Positions 26,666 through 36,158 of a DNA stretch of 56,071 bases are shown here, one piece after another (within the stretch, counting starts at the first letter, position 1; every line of letters begins with the position of its first letter). The notes under the pieces are model-generated. The model saw only the letters and a list, made by a program, of their open reading frames with translations. It was not told the origin of the DNA and ran no database searches. Location of the stretch: assembly GCF_003363715.1 (NCBI RefSeq), contig NZ_QREV01000030.1:1-56071 (forward strand). The letters are read 5' to 3'. The position numbers were made by a program, and so were the translations under genes. This stretch comes from Parabacteroides acidifaciens. GTDB lineage: Bacteria > Bacteroidota > Bacteroidia > Bacteroidales > Tannerellaceae.

Positions 26666-29600
26666 ATGTTGAAAAAGTTAAATTTAGTAAGTACTATTTT
26701 GCTAACGGGAGCTTTGGCTGTTCCGGGAGGAGCTTGGGCAGATACAGCCCCGGTAAAGCAAGGTGTCAGCATTTCCCAACAGAATGGGAAAGTAACATGT
26801 ACAGTGGAAGATTCTTTCGGCCCTGTGGTCGGAGCTTCCGTAGTAATAAAGGGTACGACTAACGGAAACGTATCTGACAGTAATGGTCAGGTCGTTTTAG
26901 AAGGTCTGAAACGAGGCGATATCATCCAAGTCTCCTTTATTGGGTATATGACACAAGAGATCCCCTACACCGGACAGGCCAGTATCAAGATTGCCTTGAA
27001 AGAAGATTCCCAGGCCTTGGACGAAGTAGTAATTGTCGGCTATGGTGTACAACGCAAAGAGAGTCTGACAGGAGCTTTGCAGACACTCAAAGATGAAAAA
27101 CTGACCGACATCACGACTCCGTCGGTTGAAAACATGCTGAACGGAAAAATATCCGGCGTTTTTGTTGCCCCGGGCTCGGGACAGCCAGGTGCTAAAGGCG
27201 CTGTAATGGTGCGTGGTAAAGCCACGTTGAGCGGCTCGACAGCTCCCCTATGGGTAATCGATGGCGTAATTGTCGGAGATGGAGCCGGTCTGTTGAATCC
27301 TGCGGATATCGAGACCATGACCATCCTGAAGGATGCAGCCTCTACCGCTATCTATGGTTCCGAAGGTGCTAACGGTGTAATTCTTATAACAACCAAATCA
27401 GCCAAAAGCGGTAAAATGCAGATCAACGCTTCTGCTAAATTGGGTGTCAGCACACTGAACAACGGTAATCTGAAAATGATGAACGGTGCCGAGTTGTATG
27501 ACTATTACAATTCTTTCAACAACCCGGAAATGGTCAATTTCACACGTTGGAATCCGGAATTACGTAATTCCAATTTCGACTGGTGGGATCTCGCCACACA
27601 CGCCGGATTCACACAGGATTACAATTTATCCATTTCCGGTGGGAACGAAAACTTAAAATCCTACTTGTCTGTAGGTTATTATGATGAAGATGGTGCCGTA
27701 AAAGGGTATGATTATTCACGTTATACGTTCCGCTACCGTTCCACCTATACCCCGTACAAATGGTTGACAATCAGACCGTCTATATCGGGTGGTATGCGCG
27801 ATGTAGAAGATGCGCAATATTCGGTTACTGCCATGTACTCCATGCTTCCTTGGGATAGTCCTTATGATGAAAAAGGGAATTTAGTTCCGGACCGTTATCA
27901 AGGATGGGTGAATAGCCAGCAGACAAACTATCTGAATGACCTCTCGTATGGCAACCATACGGATTATAAAACATACGAATTCCTCGGTAATCTGGATTTC
28001 GACATCAAGATCACAGATTGGCTGACATTCCGTTCAACCAACAGCTATCAGTACACGAACTACTATTACCATTCCTACTCTGACCCCCGCAGTAACGGAG
28101 CTTTAGGCGTAAACGGACGTATCGAGGAATATCAAAGCAACACAACCCGCCGCTACACCAACCAGTTGCTGAACTTCAATAAGATATTCGGCAAACATTC
28201 GGTGGAAGCCATCTTGGCCTATGAGTTCAAAGACTATCAAGGCAAAGCGACAAAAGCTATCGGTACGGGATTCGCCCCGGGCTTTGAAGTACTGGACGTA
28301 ACAGCCCTGCCCGAAAAGGTCGGAGGCAGTTTGAGCGAATCGGCAAGCCAGTCTTTCTTTATGCGCGCCAACTATTCGTACGACAACCGCTATGTAGCTG
28401 AACTATCTCTCCGCCGTGACGGGGCCTCTAACTTCGGAACAGATGCACGCTACGGTAATTTCTACTCCATCAGTGGCGGTTGGAATATCCACCGGGAACA
28501 TTGGTTTAATGCGGATTGGGTAGATGCATTAAAGCTGCGTGCCTCTTACGGTACGATGGGTAACAGACCGGGTGAACTTTATCCGCAATATGCCCTCTAT
28601 TCCGTCTCCGCCAACTACGACGGCGTACCGGGAACACTGATCAGCCAAGTAGGCAATCCGGATCTGACATGGGAACAAACTTCCACATTCGGATTGGGTC
28701 TGGATGCAAATCTGTTTGACAACCGACTGCATATCGTACTCGACTATTATAATAAATACACAACTGACGTACTTTACCGGACACCGATATCCGGTATTAC
28801 AGGTGTAACCAGCCGCTGGCAGAATGTCGGTGAAATCAGTAATAAGGGTATCGAATTGACCATCGGCGGAGATATCATCCGTTCGAAAGACTGGAACTGG
28901 AGCTTGGAAGCCAATTTGGGTCACAATAAGAATATTGTCGAAAAATTGTACGGCGATGATCCTGATTTGGAAATCATCGGAGGTGGCGGTATCGGCATTG
29001 CCGGTGAAGCAGACAAAATTCTGAAAGTAGGTTATAGCAGCGATGCATTTTATATGCAAGAGTGGGCAGGCGTTAATCCGGAAACCGGAGCTCCACAATG
29101 GTACACGACAGACAAAGATGGCAGCCGCGTCATCACGGAAGATTATGCGAAAGCTGACCAGATAATTTGTCCGCCCTCCACTCCGAAGCTCTTCGGTGGA
29201 TTCAACACCACGTTAAACTGGAAAAACATAGATTTGAATGCCGTATTCGGTTATTCGATCGGAGGTAAGATTTATAACTATTCACGTCAGGAATATGACT
29301 CCGACGGAGCTTATACCGACCGTAACCAAATGAAGCTGAAGGACGGTTGGAGCCGCTGGGAAAAGCCCGGTGACATTGCAACACACCCGGTTGCATCCTA
29401 TAACAACCAGTCCGGCTCGCAGAAAGCATCTACCCGTTATCTGGAAAACAGCGACTTCTTGAAACTCCGTTCATTGACGATCGGCTACAACCTCAGCTTA
29501 CCGCAATATTACATTCAAAACATGCGTATATTCTTCGCTGGGGAAAACTTGTTCACCATAACCGGTTATTCCGGTGTCGATCCTGAAATTCCTGCTAAAG

Positions 29601-29686
29601 ACGGTACGACCGTAATTGGTTCCGTAGGACCATCTGTTTACCCGTCTACCCGCAAATTCATGTTTGGTCTTAATTTAACATTCTAA
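26666..29686 (+). CDS. SusC/RagA-family TonB-dependent outer membrane transporter
   Basis: 1006 residues from the ATG at 26666. The frame is open further upstream, but a start at 26486 would lie inside the invertible segment and would precede, not include, the signal peptide MLKKLNLVSTILLTGALAVP. Domains: signal peptide 1-25, carboxypeptidase-like regulatory domain about 40-110, TonB-box region DEVVIVGYG at about 120, plug with APLWVIDGVIV, then a beta-barrel ending KFMFGLNLTF. No STN domain precedes it. It works with the SusD-like protein 14 bp downstream to import a nutrient, probably a glycan or peptide. No glycoside hydrolase or regulator is adjacent, so the substrate is unknown. Confidence 0.93.
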   Translation: MLKKLNLVSTILLTGALAVPGGAWADTAPVKQGVSISQQNGKVTCTVEDSFGPVVGASVVIKGTTNGNVSDSNGQVVLEGLKRGDIIQVSFIGYMTQEIPYTGQASIKIALKEDSQALDEVVIVGYGVQRKESLTGALQTLKDEKLTDITTPSVENMLNGKISGVFVAPGSGQPGAKGAVMVRGKATLSGSTAPLWVIDGVIVGDGAGLLNPADIETMTILKDAASTAIYGSEGANGVILITTKSAKSGKMQINASAKLGVSTLNNGNLKMMNGAELYDYYNSFNNPEMVNFTRWNPELRNSNFDWWDLATHAGFTQDYNLSISGGNENLKSYLSVGYYDEDGAVKGYDYSRYTFRYRSTYTPYKWLTIRPSISGGMRDVEDAQYSVTAMYSMLPWDSPYDEKGNLVPDRYQGWVNSQQTNYLNDLSYGNHTDYKTYEFLGNLDFDIKITDWLTFRSTNSYQYTNYYYHSYSDPRSNGALGVNGRIEEYQSNTTRRYTNQLLNFNKIFGKHSVEAILAYEFKDYQGKATKAIGTGFAPGFEVLDVTALPEKVGGSLSESASQSFFMRANYSYDNRYVAELSLRRDGASNFGTDARYGNFYSISGGWNIHREHWFNADWVDALKLRASYGTMGNRPGELYPQYALYSVSANYDGVPGTLISQVGNPDLTWEQTSTFGLGLDANLFDNRLHIVLDYYNKYTTDVLYRTPISGITGVTSRWQNVGEISNKGIELTIGGDIIRSKDWNWSLEANLGHNKNIVEKLYGDDPDLEIIGGGGIGIAGEADKILKVGYSSDAFYMQEWAGVNPETGAPQWYTTDKDGSRVITEDYAKADQIICPPSTPKLFGGFNTTLNWKNIDLNAVFGYSIGGKIYNYSRQEYDSDGAYTDRNQMKLKDGWSRWEKPGDIATHPVASYNNQSGSQKASTRYLENSDFLKLRSLTIGYNLSLPQYYIQNMRIFFAGENLFTITGYSGVDPEIPAKDGTTVIGSVGPSVYPSTRKFMFGLNLTF

Positions 29687-29700
29687 CACGCAAAGCACGT

Positions 29701-31479
29701 ATGAAAAAGATTATATCAAAATTTCTTATAGTAACTGCCTGCGCAGGTGTAGCATTGACTTCCTGCGACATCGAACGGTTACCGAATGGAAGCATGGCTG
29801 CCGAAGACATTACTTCGGACCCGAACACTTATCTCGACGGTCTGGTACGTGGCGCATACGCCCAATTGAAAACATGGTCCGACCCGATGCACCGTTTAGG
29901 TGAGTATGCCGGCGACAATATGATGATTCGCGGTTCTTCCACGGATGCCTTCTATGAATTCATATCCTATTCACGCACGGCCAATAACTACCGTTTGCAG
30001 AGTTTCTGGGATTCCGGCTACAAAGCTATCGCCCAGACTTCCAACGTCATCAAAATGATCGAAGAAGGACAAAGTACCGAGATCGATAATAAATTAGGCG
30101 AATGTTACTACATCCGGGGCATGATGTATTTCTATCTGACCCGTGCCTTCGCCCGTCCTTATTATCAGGCTCCGGACAAAAACTTAGGTGTCCCTATCGT
30201 CAACGGTACGCCGGACGACTTGAACAACTTGCAATTGCCCGACCGTGCAACCGTCACACAAAGTTACGCACAAGCGATCGCCGACCTCCGAAAAGCTGAA
30301 AATATGCTGACAGTCAACGATGGTCCCGCCTATGCCTCCAAAGGTGCGGCACAAGCCATGCTGTCGCGCGTATATCTTTATATGAGCGGTACCTATTTGA
30401 ATCCGAACACGCAATATGCCGATTCTGCCGCTTATTATGCAACACAAGTGATCAATTCCGGCGAATACCAGTTATTGCCGCGCGAAGAGTTCATGTTCTA
30501 CAACACCTATGTTCCAGAAAACAACAAGGAATCCATCTTCGTCGTTAAACGGGTTGCTTCCGAATTCTCCGGCGATGACCACTATTACGGCATCGGAGGT
30601 ATGTATGCCAATATCGGAGGTATGGGCTGGGGTGAAATGTTTGCAAGCGCCAAATATATAGACTTGCTGAACGAAACCGGTCGTAACGACTGGCGTCCGG
30701 ATCAGAAAAAGATTGTCGATGCCCGTGCGAACTTTATCGAACCGCAATATGTCGAAGACGACAACGGTAAATACACCGAAGTATTCCGTTTCATCAAGAA
30801 CGTTTACGACGCAAGCGGCAAGCATACGAACTACAACTACGTACAGGCCGCATTGAACAAAAACGGGAACCAATACACCTGCTCGGAAACAGTTGGAGAC
30901 GTAACAAACACTTATCCGATGACGCCGGTCAATGAAGCCCAGCAAATCTATTCAATCAAGTATTCCGACGGTAACACCTACACCGGTGTAATCGACTACC
31001 AGATGTCACTAAACCGTGTCTATCCGGAATTCTACATTACAAAATGCTCACGTGAAGGCGAAGACTCGCATCTGTACTCTCCGCTCATCTCCCGCCTGGG
31101 CGAACTTTATCTGAACCGGGCCGAGGCTTACGCAAAAATGGGACGTTACGGTGAAGCATTAAGCGACCTCAACACGATTCGCGAACGCTCTATCCCCGGC
31201 GCAGGTTATTCTTCACTGGATGCAACGACCGCCCCGACCTTGATCGATAAGGAACGTCAGTTGGAATTGGCCTATCAGGCAGAACGCAGCTACGACGTAT
31301 TCCGTAACGGCGAAGCACTGACACGTCATTATCCGGGTCCGCAAAACGCGATGGAAGACATACCGGCAACAGAATACCGCGTAACCTATTTCATCCCGCA
31401 AACGGCTATAAACTCTTATCCGAGCGGTAGCAAACTAACACAGAATCCGTTGGATAACAGCGGAGTTATCCTGAACTAA
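29701..31479 (+). CDS. SusD/RagB-family outer membrane lipoprotein
   Basis: 592 residues. Lipobox ALTSC near residue 22. SusD features: the SusD-like N-terminal segment LDGLVRGAYAQLKTWSDP, TPR-like helices (GECYYIRGMMYFYLTRAF), and RLGELYLNRAEAYAKMGRYG, ERQLELAYQAERSYDVFRNG and a terminal LTQNPL...GVILN. It forms the lid over the SusC barrel and binds substrate at the cell surface. Expression should follow the same invertible promoter. A strong terminator follows. Confidence 0.93.
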   Translation: MKKIISKFLIVTACAGVALTSCDIERLPNGSMAAEDITSDPNTYLDGLVRGAYAQLKTWSDPMHRLGEYAGDNMMIRGSSTDAFYEFISYSRTANNYRLQSFWDSGYKAIAQTSNVIKMIEEGQSTEIDNKLGECYYIRGMMYFYLTRAFARPYYQAPDKNLGVPIVNGTPDDLNNLQLPDRATVTQSYAQAIADLRKAENMLTVNDGPAYASKGAAQAMLSRVYLYMSGTYLNPNTQYADSAAYYATQVINSGEYQLLPREEFMFYNTYVPENNKESIFVVKRVASEFSGDDHYYGIGGMYANIGGMGWGEMFASAKYIDLLNETGRNDWRPDQKKIVDARANFIEPQYVEDDNGKYTEVFRFIKNVYDASGKHTNYNYVQAALNKNGNQYTCSETVGDVTNTYPMTPVNEAQQIYSIKYSDGNTYTGVIDYQMSLNRVYPEFYITKCSREGEDSHLYSPLISRLGELYLNRAEAYAKMGRYGEALSDLNTIRERSIPGAGYSSLDATTAPTLIDKERQLELAYQAERSYDVFRNGEALTRHYPGPQNAMEDIPATEYRVTYFIPQTAINSYPSGSKLTQNPLDNSGVILN

Positions 31480-31492
31480 ATCTTTATATATA

Positions 31493-31534
31493 AGAGAGTA
31501 TGCCTGACACACTTGGCATGCTCTCTTTTCTTTT
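31493..31534 (+). terminator. rho-independent terminator after susD
   Basis: AGAGAGTATGCC (31493-31504) pairs with GGCATGCTCTCT (31515-31526) with one T-G wobble and a 10-base loop, followed by TTTCTTTTC. It closes the susCD transcript. Confidence 0.85.
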
Positions 31535-31975
31535 CCGCACAGCCCATCACCCGGTAATTAATCCGCCATTTTGCCGACACCAACCGGCTTTTCTTCAGCA
31601 AAACAACACTATTCAGGTATGCACAAATGATGATTTAACGGTTCATTATTTCTTAAAACTTAACAAGCATGAAGGTCCTGACTCGTCAAGATCGCCTGCG
31701 AAATGGTATTGCAGTGCTTCATGGGTTTATAGTGCCGTAAAGGAATGAATAACCCGGCAGATAGAATGAACGATGCGGAATGTGTGCCCCCTCCGTACCT
31801 ACCCGCTATTCATGTTACAGCCGTGAAACAAAAGAAATCCAACTGTAACAGAGAAGGAAGACAGTTGTGACATGCAAAGAAGACAACCGTAACATGCAAT
31901 AGAGGACCGGTGTTGATCCGTTATTGATTCGCTATTTGCCAGATATGAAATATTAGTTCTGCAATTCTTCCCTGT
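31535..31975. other. intergenic region without a convincing gene
   Basis: This stretch lies between the convergent susD and DUF486 genes. A short frame at 31500-31748 begins inside the susD terminator and has no recognisable protein character. The only structure seen is the 22-bp-period repeat at 31823-31910. High density of stops and scattered GTAACA/TGTTAC words suggest decayed or regulatory sequence. Confidence 0.5.
31823..31910. repeat. second 22-bp-period repeat array
   Basis: Units begin GTGAAACA (31823), GTAACA (31845), GTGACA (31867) and GTAACA (31889), exactly 22 bp apart, with A/G-rich tails such as GCAAAGAAGACAACC. The first unit shares GAAACAAAAG with the complement of the array at 17167-17240. 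Four contiguous units without spacers exclude a CRISPR array. Possible tandem protein-binding sites or a degenerate dispersed repeat. Confidence 0.55.
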
Positions 31976-32347
31976 TTACTTTTTAAACACCAGGTAAACA
32001 GCCGCCACCAGGAACAGGAACGCTAACGCATGGTTCCATTTGAACGATTCGCCTTTGAAGGCAATCGTGCTGAATCCGACAAAGACAACCAGCGTAATCA
32101 CCTCCTGGATCACTTTCAACTGAATCAGGTTAAACGGGCCGCCGTTATCACGAAAGCCCATCCGGTTCGCCGGAACCTGGAAACAATACTCGAAAAAAGC
32201 TAAAAACCAGCTAAACAAGATAACACCGATCAACGGCAGATGCTCGAACCAACTGAACTGCTGTTTCATCTTCAGATGCCCGTACCAGGCACACGTCATA
32301 AAGACATTGGACACAACCAATAACAGAATAGTATAAAATCCCTGCAT
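31976..32347 (-). CDS. DUF486/DMT-like small membrane protein
   Basis: 123 residues with four predicted transmembrane helices (YTILLLVVSNVFMTCAWY; HLPLIGVILFSWFLAFFEYC; VITLVVFVGFSTIAF; HALAFLFLVAAVYLVFKK). The central CFQVPANRMGF and FNLIQLKVIQE motifs are typical of DUF486 proteins. Related to small drug/metabolite transporter proteins, function unproven. It begins 3 bp after the stop of the TtcA-like gene on the same strand and is likely its operon partner. Confidence 0.85.
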   Translation of the reverse strand: MQGFYTILLLVVSNVFMTCAWYGHLKMKQQFSWFEHLPLIGVILFSWFLAFFEYCFQVPANRMGFRDNGGPFNLIQLKVIQEVITLVVFVGFSTIAFKGESFKWNHALAFLFLVAAVYLVFKK

Positions 32348-32350
32348 AAT

Positions 32351-33097
32351 TTATTTTAGTTTGTGAGGCAGATAATCCTCCTGAATATTCGACATACTGC
32401 TCCAAAGGCTGTAGCGCGCCTCCGGGTTAATCGCTTCCAGCCGCGACAAAACCTCCTTCATATCCGAACGGCTGGAACCGGATTCGTATGGGCAATTCTT
32501 GATCTGCTTCCTGTAACCCCGCCACGCCGCAATGCGGACCAGCTCCTTCTCCTCCACTAAGCACATCGGGCGGATAATCTCCATATCGAACTTATCCATC
32601 TTCAGACGAGGAGGCATCGTCCCGATCGCCCCCTGATGGATCATATTCATCAGAAGCGTTTCGAGAATATCGTCCTGGTGATGCCCTAATGCAATCTTGT
32701 TGCAGTTGTGCTGCCGGGCAATGTCGAACAAGGCTTTGCGCCGTGTCCAGGAACAAAGGAAACAGGGAGATTTGCGGGTATCGGTCGAGGCGTCGAAACT
32801 CGTCTCGTGCACGAAAAAGGGAAGCCCGTGCTCTTCGGCGCATCCCTTCAGGTAGTCGAGATCCGAACGGTACGGGATGTTCGACATGACAATATGCGTC
32901 ACGACCACTTCGAACCGGGGCCGGAAGATTTTGGAACGCCGTCCCAGCAGGTCTACCAGCGCCAACGAGTCCTTGCCGCCCGACAGTCCGATCAGGATAC
33001 GGTCGCCATCCGCAATCAGGCCATATTCGAATATTGCCTTCTTAACCTTCTCTTCTACTTTTCGAAACAGGAGTTCTTCTTCCGTCAGCTTTGCCAT
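32351..33097 (-). CDS. TtcA-like tRNA thiolation ATPase (PP-loop)
   Basis: 248 residues from MAKLTEEELLF. The frame extends 10 codons further, but a -7 element at 33117-33124 predicts transcription starting near 33110, downstream of that longer start. PP-loop motif ILIGLSGGKDSLALVDLLG, a CFLCSW CxxC pair, and ALGHHQDDILETLLMNMIHQG place it in the TtcA/TilS superfamily, closest to TtcA, which makes 2-thiocytidine-32 in tRNA. The related TilS lacks this CxxC. Cytoplasmic; an Fe-S cluster is expected by family. Confidence 0.85.
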   Translation of the reverse strand: MAKLTEEELLFRKVEEKVKKAIFEYGLIADGDRILIGLSGGKDSLALVDLLGRRSKIFRPRFEVVVTHIVMSNIPYRSDLDYLKGCAEEHGLPFFVHETSFDASTDTRKSPCFLCSWTRRKALFDIARQHNCNKIALGHHQDDILETLLMNMIHQGAIGTMPPRLKMDKFDMEIIRPMCLVEEKELVRIAAWRGYRKQIKNCPYESGSSRSDMKEVLSRLEAINPEARYSLWSSMSNIQEDYLPHKLK

Positions 33098-33116
33098 ACT
33101 CTTTTTTAATCGGGCA

Positions 33117-33124
33117 CAAAAATA
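33117..33124 (-). promoter_or_regulatory. -7 element for the ttcA-like gene
   Basis: TATTTTTG on the minus strand fits TAnnTTTG and lies 19 bp upstream of the ATG at 33097. It decides the start choice for that gene. Confidence 0.6.
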
Positions 33125-33166
33125 CATATTTATCCCGCGAATTGCATCCTCTACTAAAAATATTAT

Positions 33167-33174
33167 TATCTTTG
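33167..33174 (+). promoter_or_regulatory. -7 element for the TPR-NfeD-FloA cluster
   Basis: TATCTTTG matches TAnnTTTG, 34 bp before the ATG at 33209, in the gap with the divergent ttcA-like gene. Confidence 0.6.
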
Positions 33175-33208
33175 AAACGGTATAATTATATCATACAATT
33201 AAGGTACT

Positions 33209-34648
33209 ATGAATTGGTTATCACATAAACTGTTTTATACAATAGGAATTACGTTACTATGCGGCGGACTGCATGCACAAAGTCTGGCCGAAGCAAAGAA
33301 ATTATATAATGAAGGGAAATATGCGGAAGCCAAGCCGGCTTTTGAAAAACTGGTCAAGCAGGCTCCCGGTAACTCATCTTATAATCATTGGTACGGTGTC
33401 TGCTGTTACGAGACCGGAGATTTAGCGGGTGCCGAAAAACACTTGCAAGTAGCTGTCAAGCGCAAAGTGCAGGAGGCTTATAACTATATGTCCAAGATTT
33501 ATTACGAGACATACCGTTTCGACCAGGCAGCCGAAATGCTGGAGGACTACATCGACCTGCTGGCAAAAAAGAAACAGGACCCGCAAGCGTTCGAGGCAAG
33601 GCTCGACCTGGCGAACAATGCCCAGCGCATGATGGAGAAAGTGGAAGACGTGCAGATCATCGACAGCTTGGTTGTCGACAAAGAGGATTTCCTCTCCGCC
33701 TATATCCTGAGTGAAGAAAGCGGAACGCTCGAAACCTATAAGGATTTCTTCCAGACGAACGAGCCGGTGGGCTCGACGGTCTATAAGAACCAGAAAGGCG
33801 ACAAGATATACTACGCCCATCCGACAGACGGCGACCGCTACTGCCTCTTCACACAATCCATGCTGATGGATGAATGGGGAGACGAAAAACAGTTGCCGAT
33901 GAATATCAACAGTAACGATGACGACAACTATCCGTTTGTCCTTCCCGACGGTGCCACGATCTATTACGCCTCCAAAGGGAACGGCTCGATAGGCGGTTAC
34001 GACCTGTTTGTCACCCGCTATAACATCAATTCCGATACGTATCTGGCCCCGGAGCAGTTGGGCATGCCGTTCAACTCGCCTTACAACGACTATATGATGG
34101 TGTTCGACGAGGTGAAGGGATTGGGCTGGTTCGTTTCCGACCGCTTCCAACCGGAAGGCAAGGCCTGCGTCTACCTCTTTATTCCGAATCCGGAGCACAA
34201 GCGGGTGGAGAGTGAGGACATCGATCTGAAGCGGGCCCGCGCGGCGATCACCTCCATCCAGGAATCCTGGAAGGAAGGTTCCGACTATGCCGAGCTGATC
34301 CGTCTTTCCCATACGGAGATTCCTTACGGGGAAGAAAAGATAGAAAAGGATTTCGAGTTTATCATCGGCAATGACATTGTCTACTATAAGTTGGATGATA
34401 TCAAAAGCCCGGAAGCAAAAGGATATTACGAAAAGGTGGTCGCTCTCAATAAGCAGATCAAAGAGCTGAACGGAAAGCTGGACGGCCTGCGCGCATCGTA
34501 CGCCCAAGGGAACAAGGCCCGCAAAGACCAGTTGAAGCCGACCATCCTCGAAGCGGAAGAGCAACTGAACTCGCTCATGGATCAACCCGGCGAACTGGAG
34601 AAGAAGGCTCGTAATGCAGAAATCAAATATTTGACAAACAAACGATAA
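33209..34648 (+). CDS. exported TPR / PD40 beta-propeller-like protein
   Basis: 479 residues. A signal peptide ends near LHAQS (residue 25). TPR repeats at about 26-130 (AKKLYNEGKYAEAKPAFEKL, GDLAGAEKHLQVAV, YRFDQAAEMLEDYI). Residues 190-335 have WD40-like PD40 repeats (KIYYAHPTDGDRY, YYASKGNGSIGGYDLFVTRY, GWFVSDRFQ). A C-terminal coiled coil (VVALNKQIKELNGKLDGLRA) follows. No OmpA domain is present. Probably a periplasmic envelope scaffold; precise role unknown. nfeD follows after 10 bp. Confidence 0.8.
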   Translation: MNWLSHKLFYTIGITLLCGGLHAQSLAEAKKLYNEGKYAEAKPAFEKLVKQAPGNSSYNHWYGVCCYETGDLAGAEKHLQVAVKRKVQEAYNYMSKIYYETYRFDQAAEMLEDYIDLLAKKKQDPQAFEARLDLANNAQRMMEKVEDVQIIDSLVVDKEDFLSAYILSEESGTLETYKDFFQTNEPVGSTVYKNQKGDKIYYAHPTDGDRYCLFTQSMLMDEWGDEKQLPMNINSNDDDNYPFVLPDGATIYYASKGNGSIGGYDLFVTRYNINSDTYLAPEQLGMPFNSPYNDYMMVFDEVKGLGWFVSDRFQPEGKACVYLFIPNPEHKRVESEDIDLKRARAAITSIQESWKEGSDYAELIRLSHTEIPYGEEKIEKDFEFIIGNDIVYYKLDDIKSPEAKGYYEKVVALNKQIKELNGKLDGLRASYAQGNKARKDQLKPTILEAEEQLNSLMDQPGELEKKARNAEIKYLTNKR

Positions 34649-34658
34649 TACGACTCTT

Positions 34659-35135
34659 ATGTTATTCGAAACGCTTATCATCGCTTTCCTTATGGTTGTG
34701 GCCATCGTGCTCGTCCTGCTGGAAATATTCATGTTGCCGGGAATCACGGTGGCAGGTGTAGGAGGATTCCTCTTTGCAGCCGGAGGACTGATTTATGCCT
34801 ACTCGGTAAGTGTATGGATGGGAAATATAACGTTAGGCGTTTCGCTTTTGGTGTTTATAGCTTCATTTGCATGGCTGCTGCGCTCTAAATCGTTCAACCG
34901 GGTGGCTCTGAAAACGGACGTAGACTCGAAGTTAGTGTCCAGCCGGGATTTAGGAATCGTACCGGGTGACGAAGGGATAACGCTTTCCCGCCTCGCTCCT
35001 ATCGGCAAAGCCCGTATCAAAGGGATCACGGTGGAAGCCAAGTCGATGGACGAACTGATCGATGAAGGCACACCGGTCGAGGTGATGCGCGTAGACGGTT
35101 ACAACGTACTGGTAAAAAGGAAAAATAATTCATAA
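34659..35135 (+). CDS. NfeD-family membrane protein
   Basis: 158 residues. Three transmembrane segments in the first 75 residues ([54 protein letters not shown]), then a C-terminal OB-like NfeD domain ([39 protein letters not shown]). NfeD proteins pair with flotillin-like proteins, and floA lies 23 bp downstream, supporting a joint role in membrane microdomains. Confidence 0.88.
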   Translation: MLFETLIIAFLMVVAIVLVLLEIFMLPGITVAGVGGFLFAAGGLIYAYSVSVWMGNITLGVSLLVFIASFAWLLRSKSFNRVALKTDVDSKLVSSRDLGIVPGDEGITLSRLAPIGKARIKGITVEAKSMDELIDEGTPVEVMRVDGYNVLVKRKNNS

Positions 35136-35158
35136 TTCATAACTATAATTCTATTCAC

Positions 35159-36151
35159 ATGGAAATGACCTTTGTTCCGATAGCCCTACTGGGCGCAGCG
35201 ATACTGCTGTTGGTTATATTCTTTTATTATGTGCCGTTCCTGCTGTGGATCTCGGCAAAAGTTTCGGGTGTCAACATTTCGCTGATACAACTCTTCCTGA
35301 TGCGTATCCGTAATGTACCGCCTTACATCATCACCCGTGCCATGATCGAAGCCCACAAAGCCGGTCTGAAAACATTGACCCGTGATGAGTTAGAAGCGCA
35401 CTACCTGGCTGGCGGACACGTGGAAAAGGTCGTCCATGCCCTGGTTTCGGCCTCCAAAGCAAACATAGACCTGCCTTTCCAGATGGCTACCGCTATCGAC
35501 CTGGCCGGACGTGACGTATTCGAAGCCGTGCAGATGTCTGTAAACCCGAAAGTGATCGACACGCCTCCTGTGACTGCCGTTGCCAAAGACGGTATCCAGT
35601 TGATCGCCAAAGCGCGCGTGACGGTTCGTGCCAATATCAAGCAGTTGGTCGGTGGTGCCGGCGAAGAAACAATCCTGGCCCGTGTAGGCGAAGGTATCGT
35701 TTCGTCCATCGGTTCGTCCGAAAGCCACAAGACGGTATTGGAGAATCCGGATTCCATCTCCAAGCTGGTACTCCGCAAAGGGTTGGATGCCGGGACTGCT
35801 TTTGAAATCCTCTCCATCGACATCGCCGATATAGATATAGGTAAGAACATCGGTGCCTTCCTTCAGATGGACCAGGCACAGGCCGACAAGAACATTGCCC
35901 AGGCAAAAGCCGAAGAACGCCGTGCGATGGCCGTTGCACTCGAACAGGAAATGAAAGCCAAAGCGCAGGAAGCCCGCGCCAAAGTGATCGAAGCCGAAGC
36001 ACAGGTTCCGCAAGCTATGGCAGATGCATTCCGTTCCGGCAACTTAGGCGTCATGGACTACTATAAAATGAAGAATATCGAGGCTGACACCAGCATGCGC
36101 GAAGCAATCGCCAAGCCGACAAGCACGCCTTCCAAACCGTTAAAGGACTAA
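35159..36151 (+). CDS. floA: flotillin-like protein FloA
   Basis: 330 residues, matching the UPF0365/FloA length. N-terminal hydrophobic hairpin ([20 protein letters not shown]), SPFH region ([20 protein letters not shown]), and an Ala/Glu-rich coiled coil at about 240-300 ([20 protein letters not shown]). It is a membrane scaffold that forms functional microdomains. Preceded by its usual partner nfeD. Confidence 0.93.
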   Translation: MEMTFVPIALLGAAILLLVIFFYYVPFLLWISAKVSGVNISLIQLFLMRIRNVPPYIITRAMIEAHKAGLKTLTRDELEAHYLAGGHVEKVVHALVSASKANIDLPFQMATAIDLAGRDVFEAVQMSVNPKVIDTPPVTAVAKDGIQLIAKARVTVRANIKQLVGGAGEETILARVGEGIVSSIGSSESHKTVLENPDSISKLVLRKGLDAGTAFEILSIDIADIDIGKNIGAFLQMDQAQADKNIAQAKAEERRAMAVALEQEMKAKAQEARAKVIEAEAQVPQAMADAFRSGNLGVMDYYKMKNIEADTSMREAIAKPTSTPSKPLKD

Positions 36152-36158
36152 CAAAGTT

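Noticed and set aside
31500-31748. 82-codon plus-strand frame after susD
   Set aside because: It starts inside the susD terminator hairpin and has no protein-like pattern.
33422-34747. 441-codon open frame on the minus strand
   Set aside because: It lies wholly antisense to the TPR/PD40 gene and nfeD start, has no recognisable domain and an odd His/Arg/Val composition typical of antisense frames.
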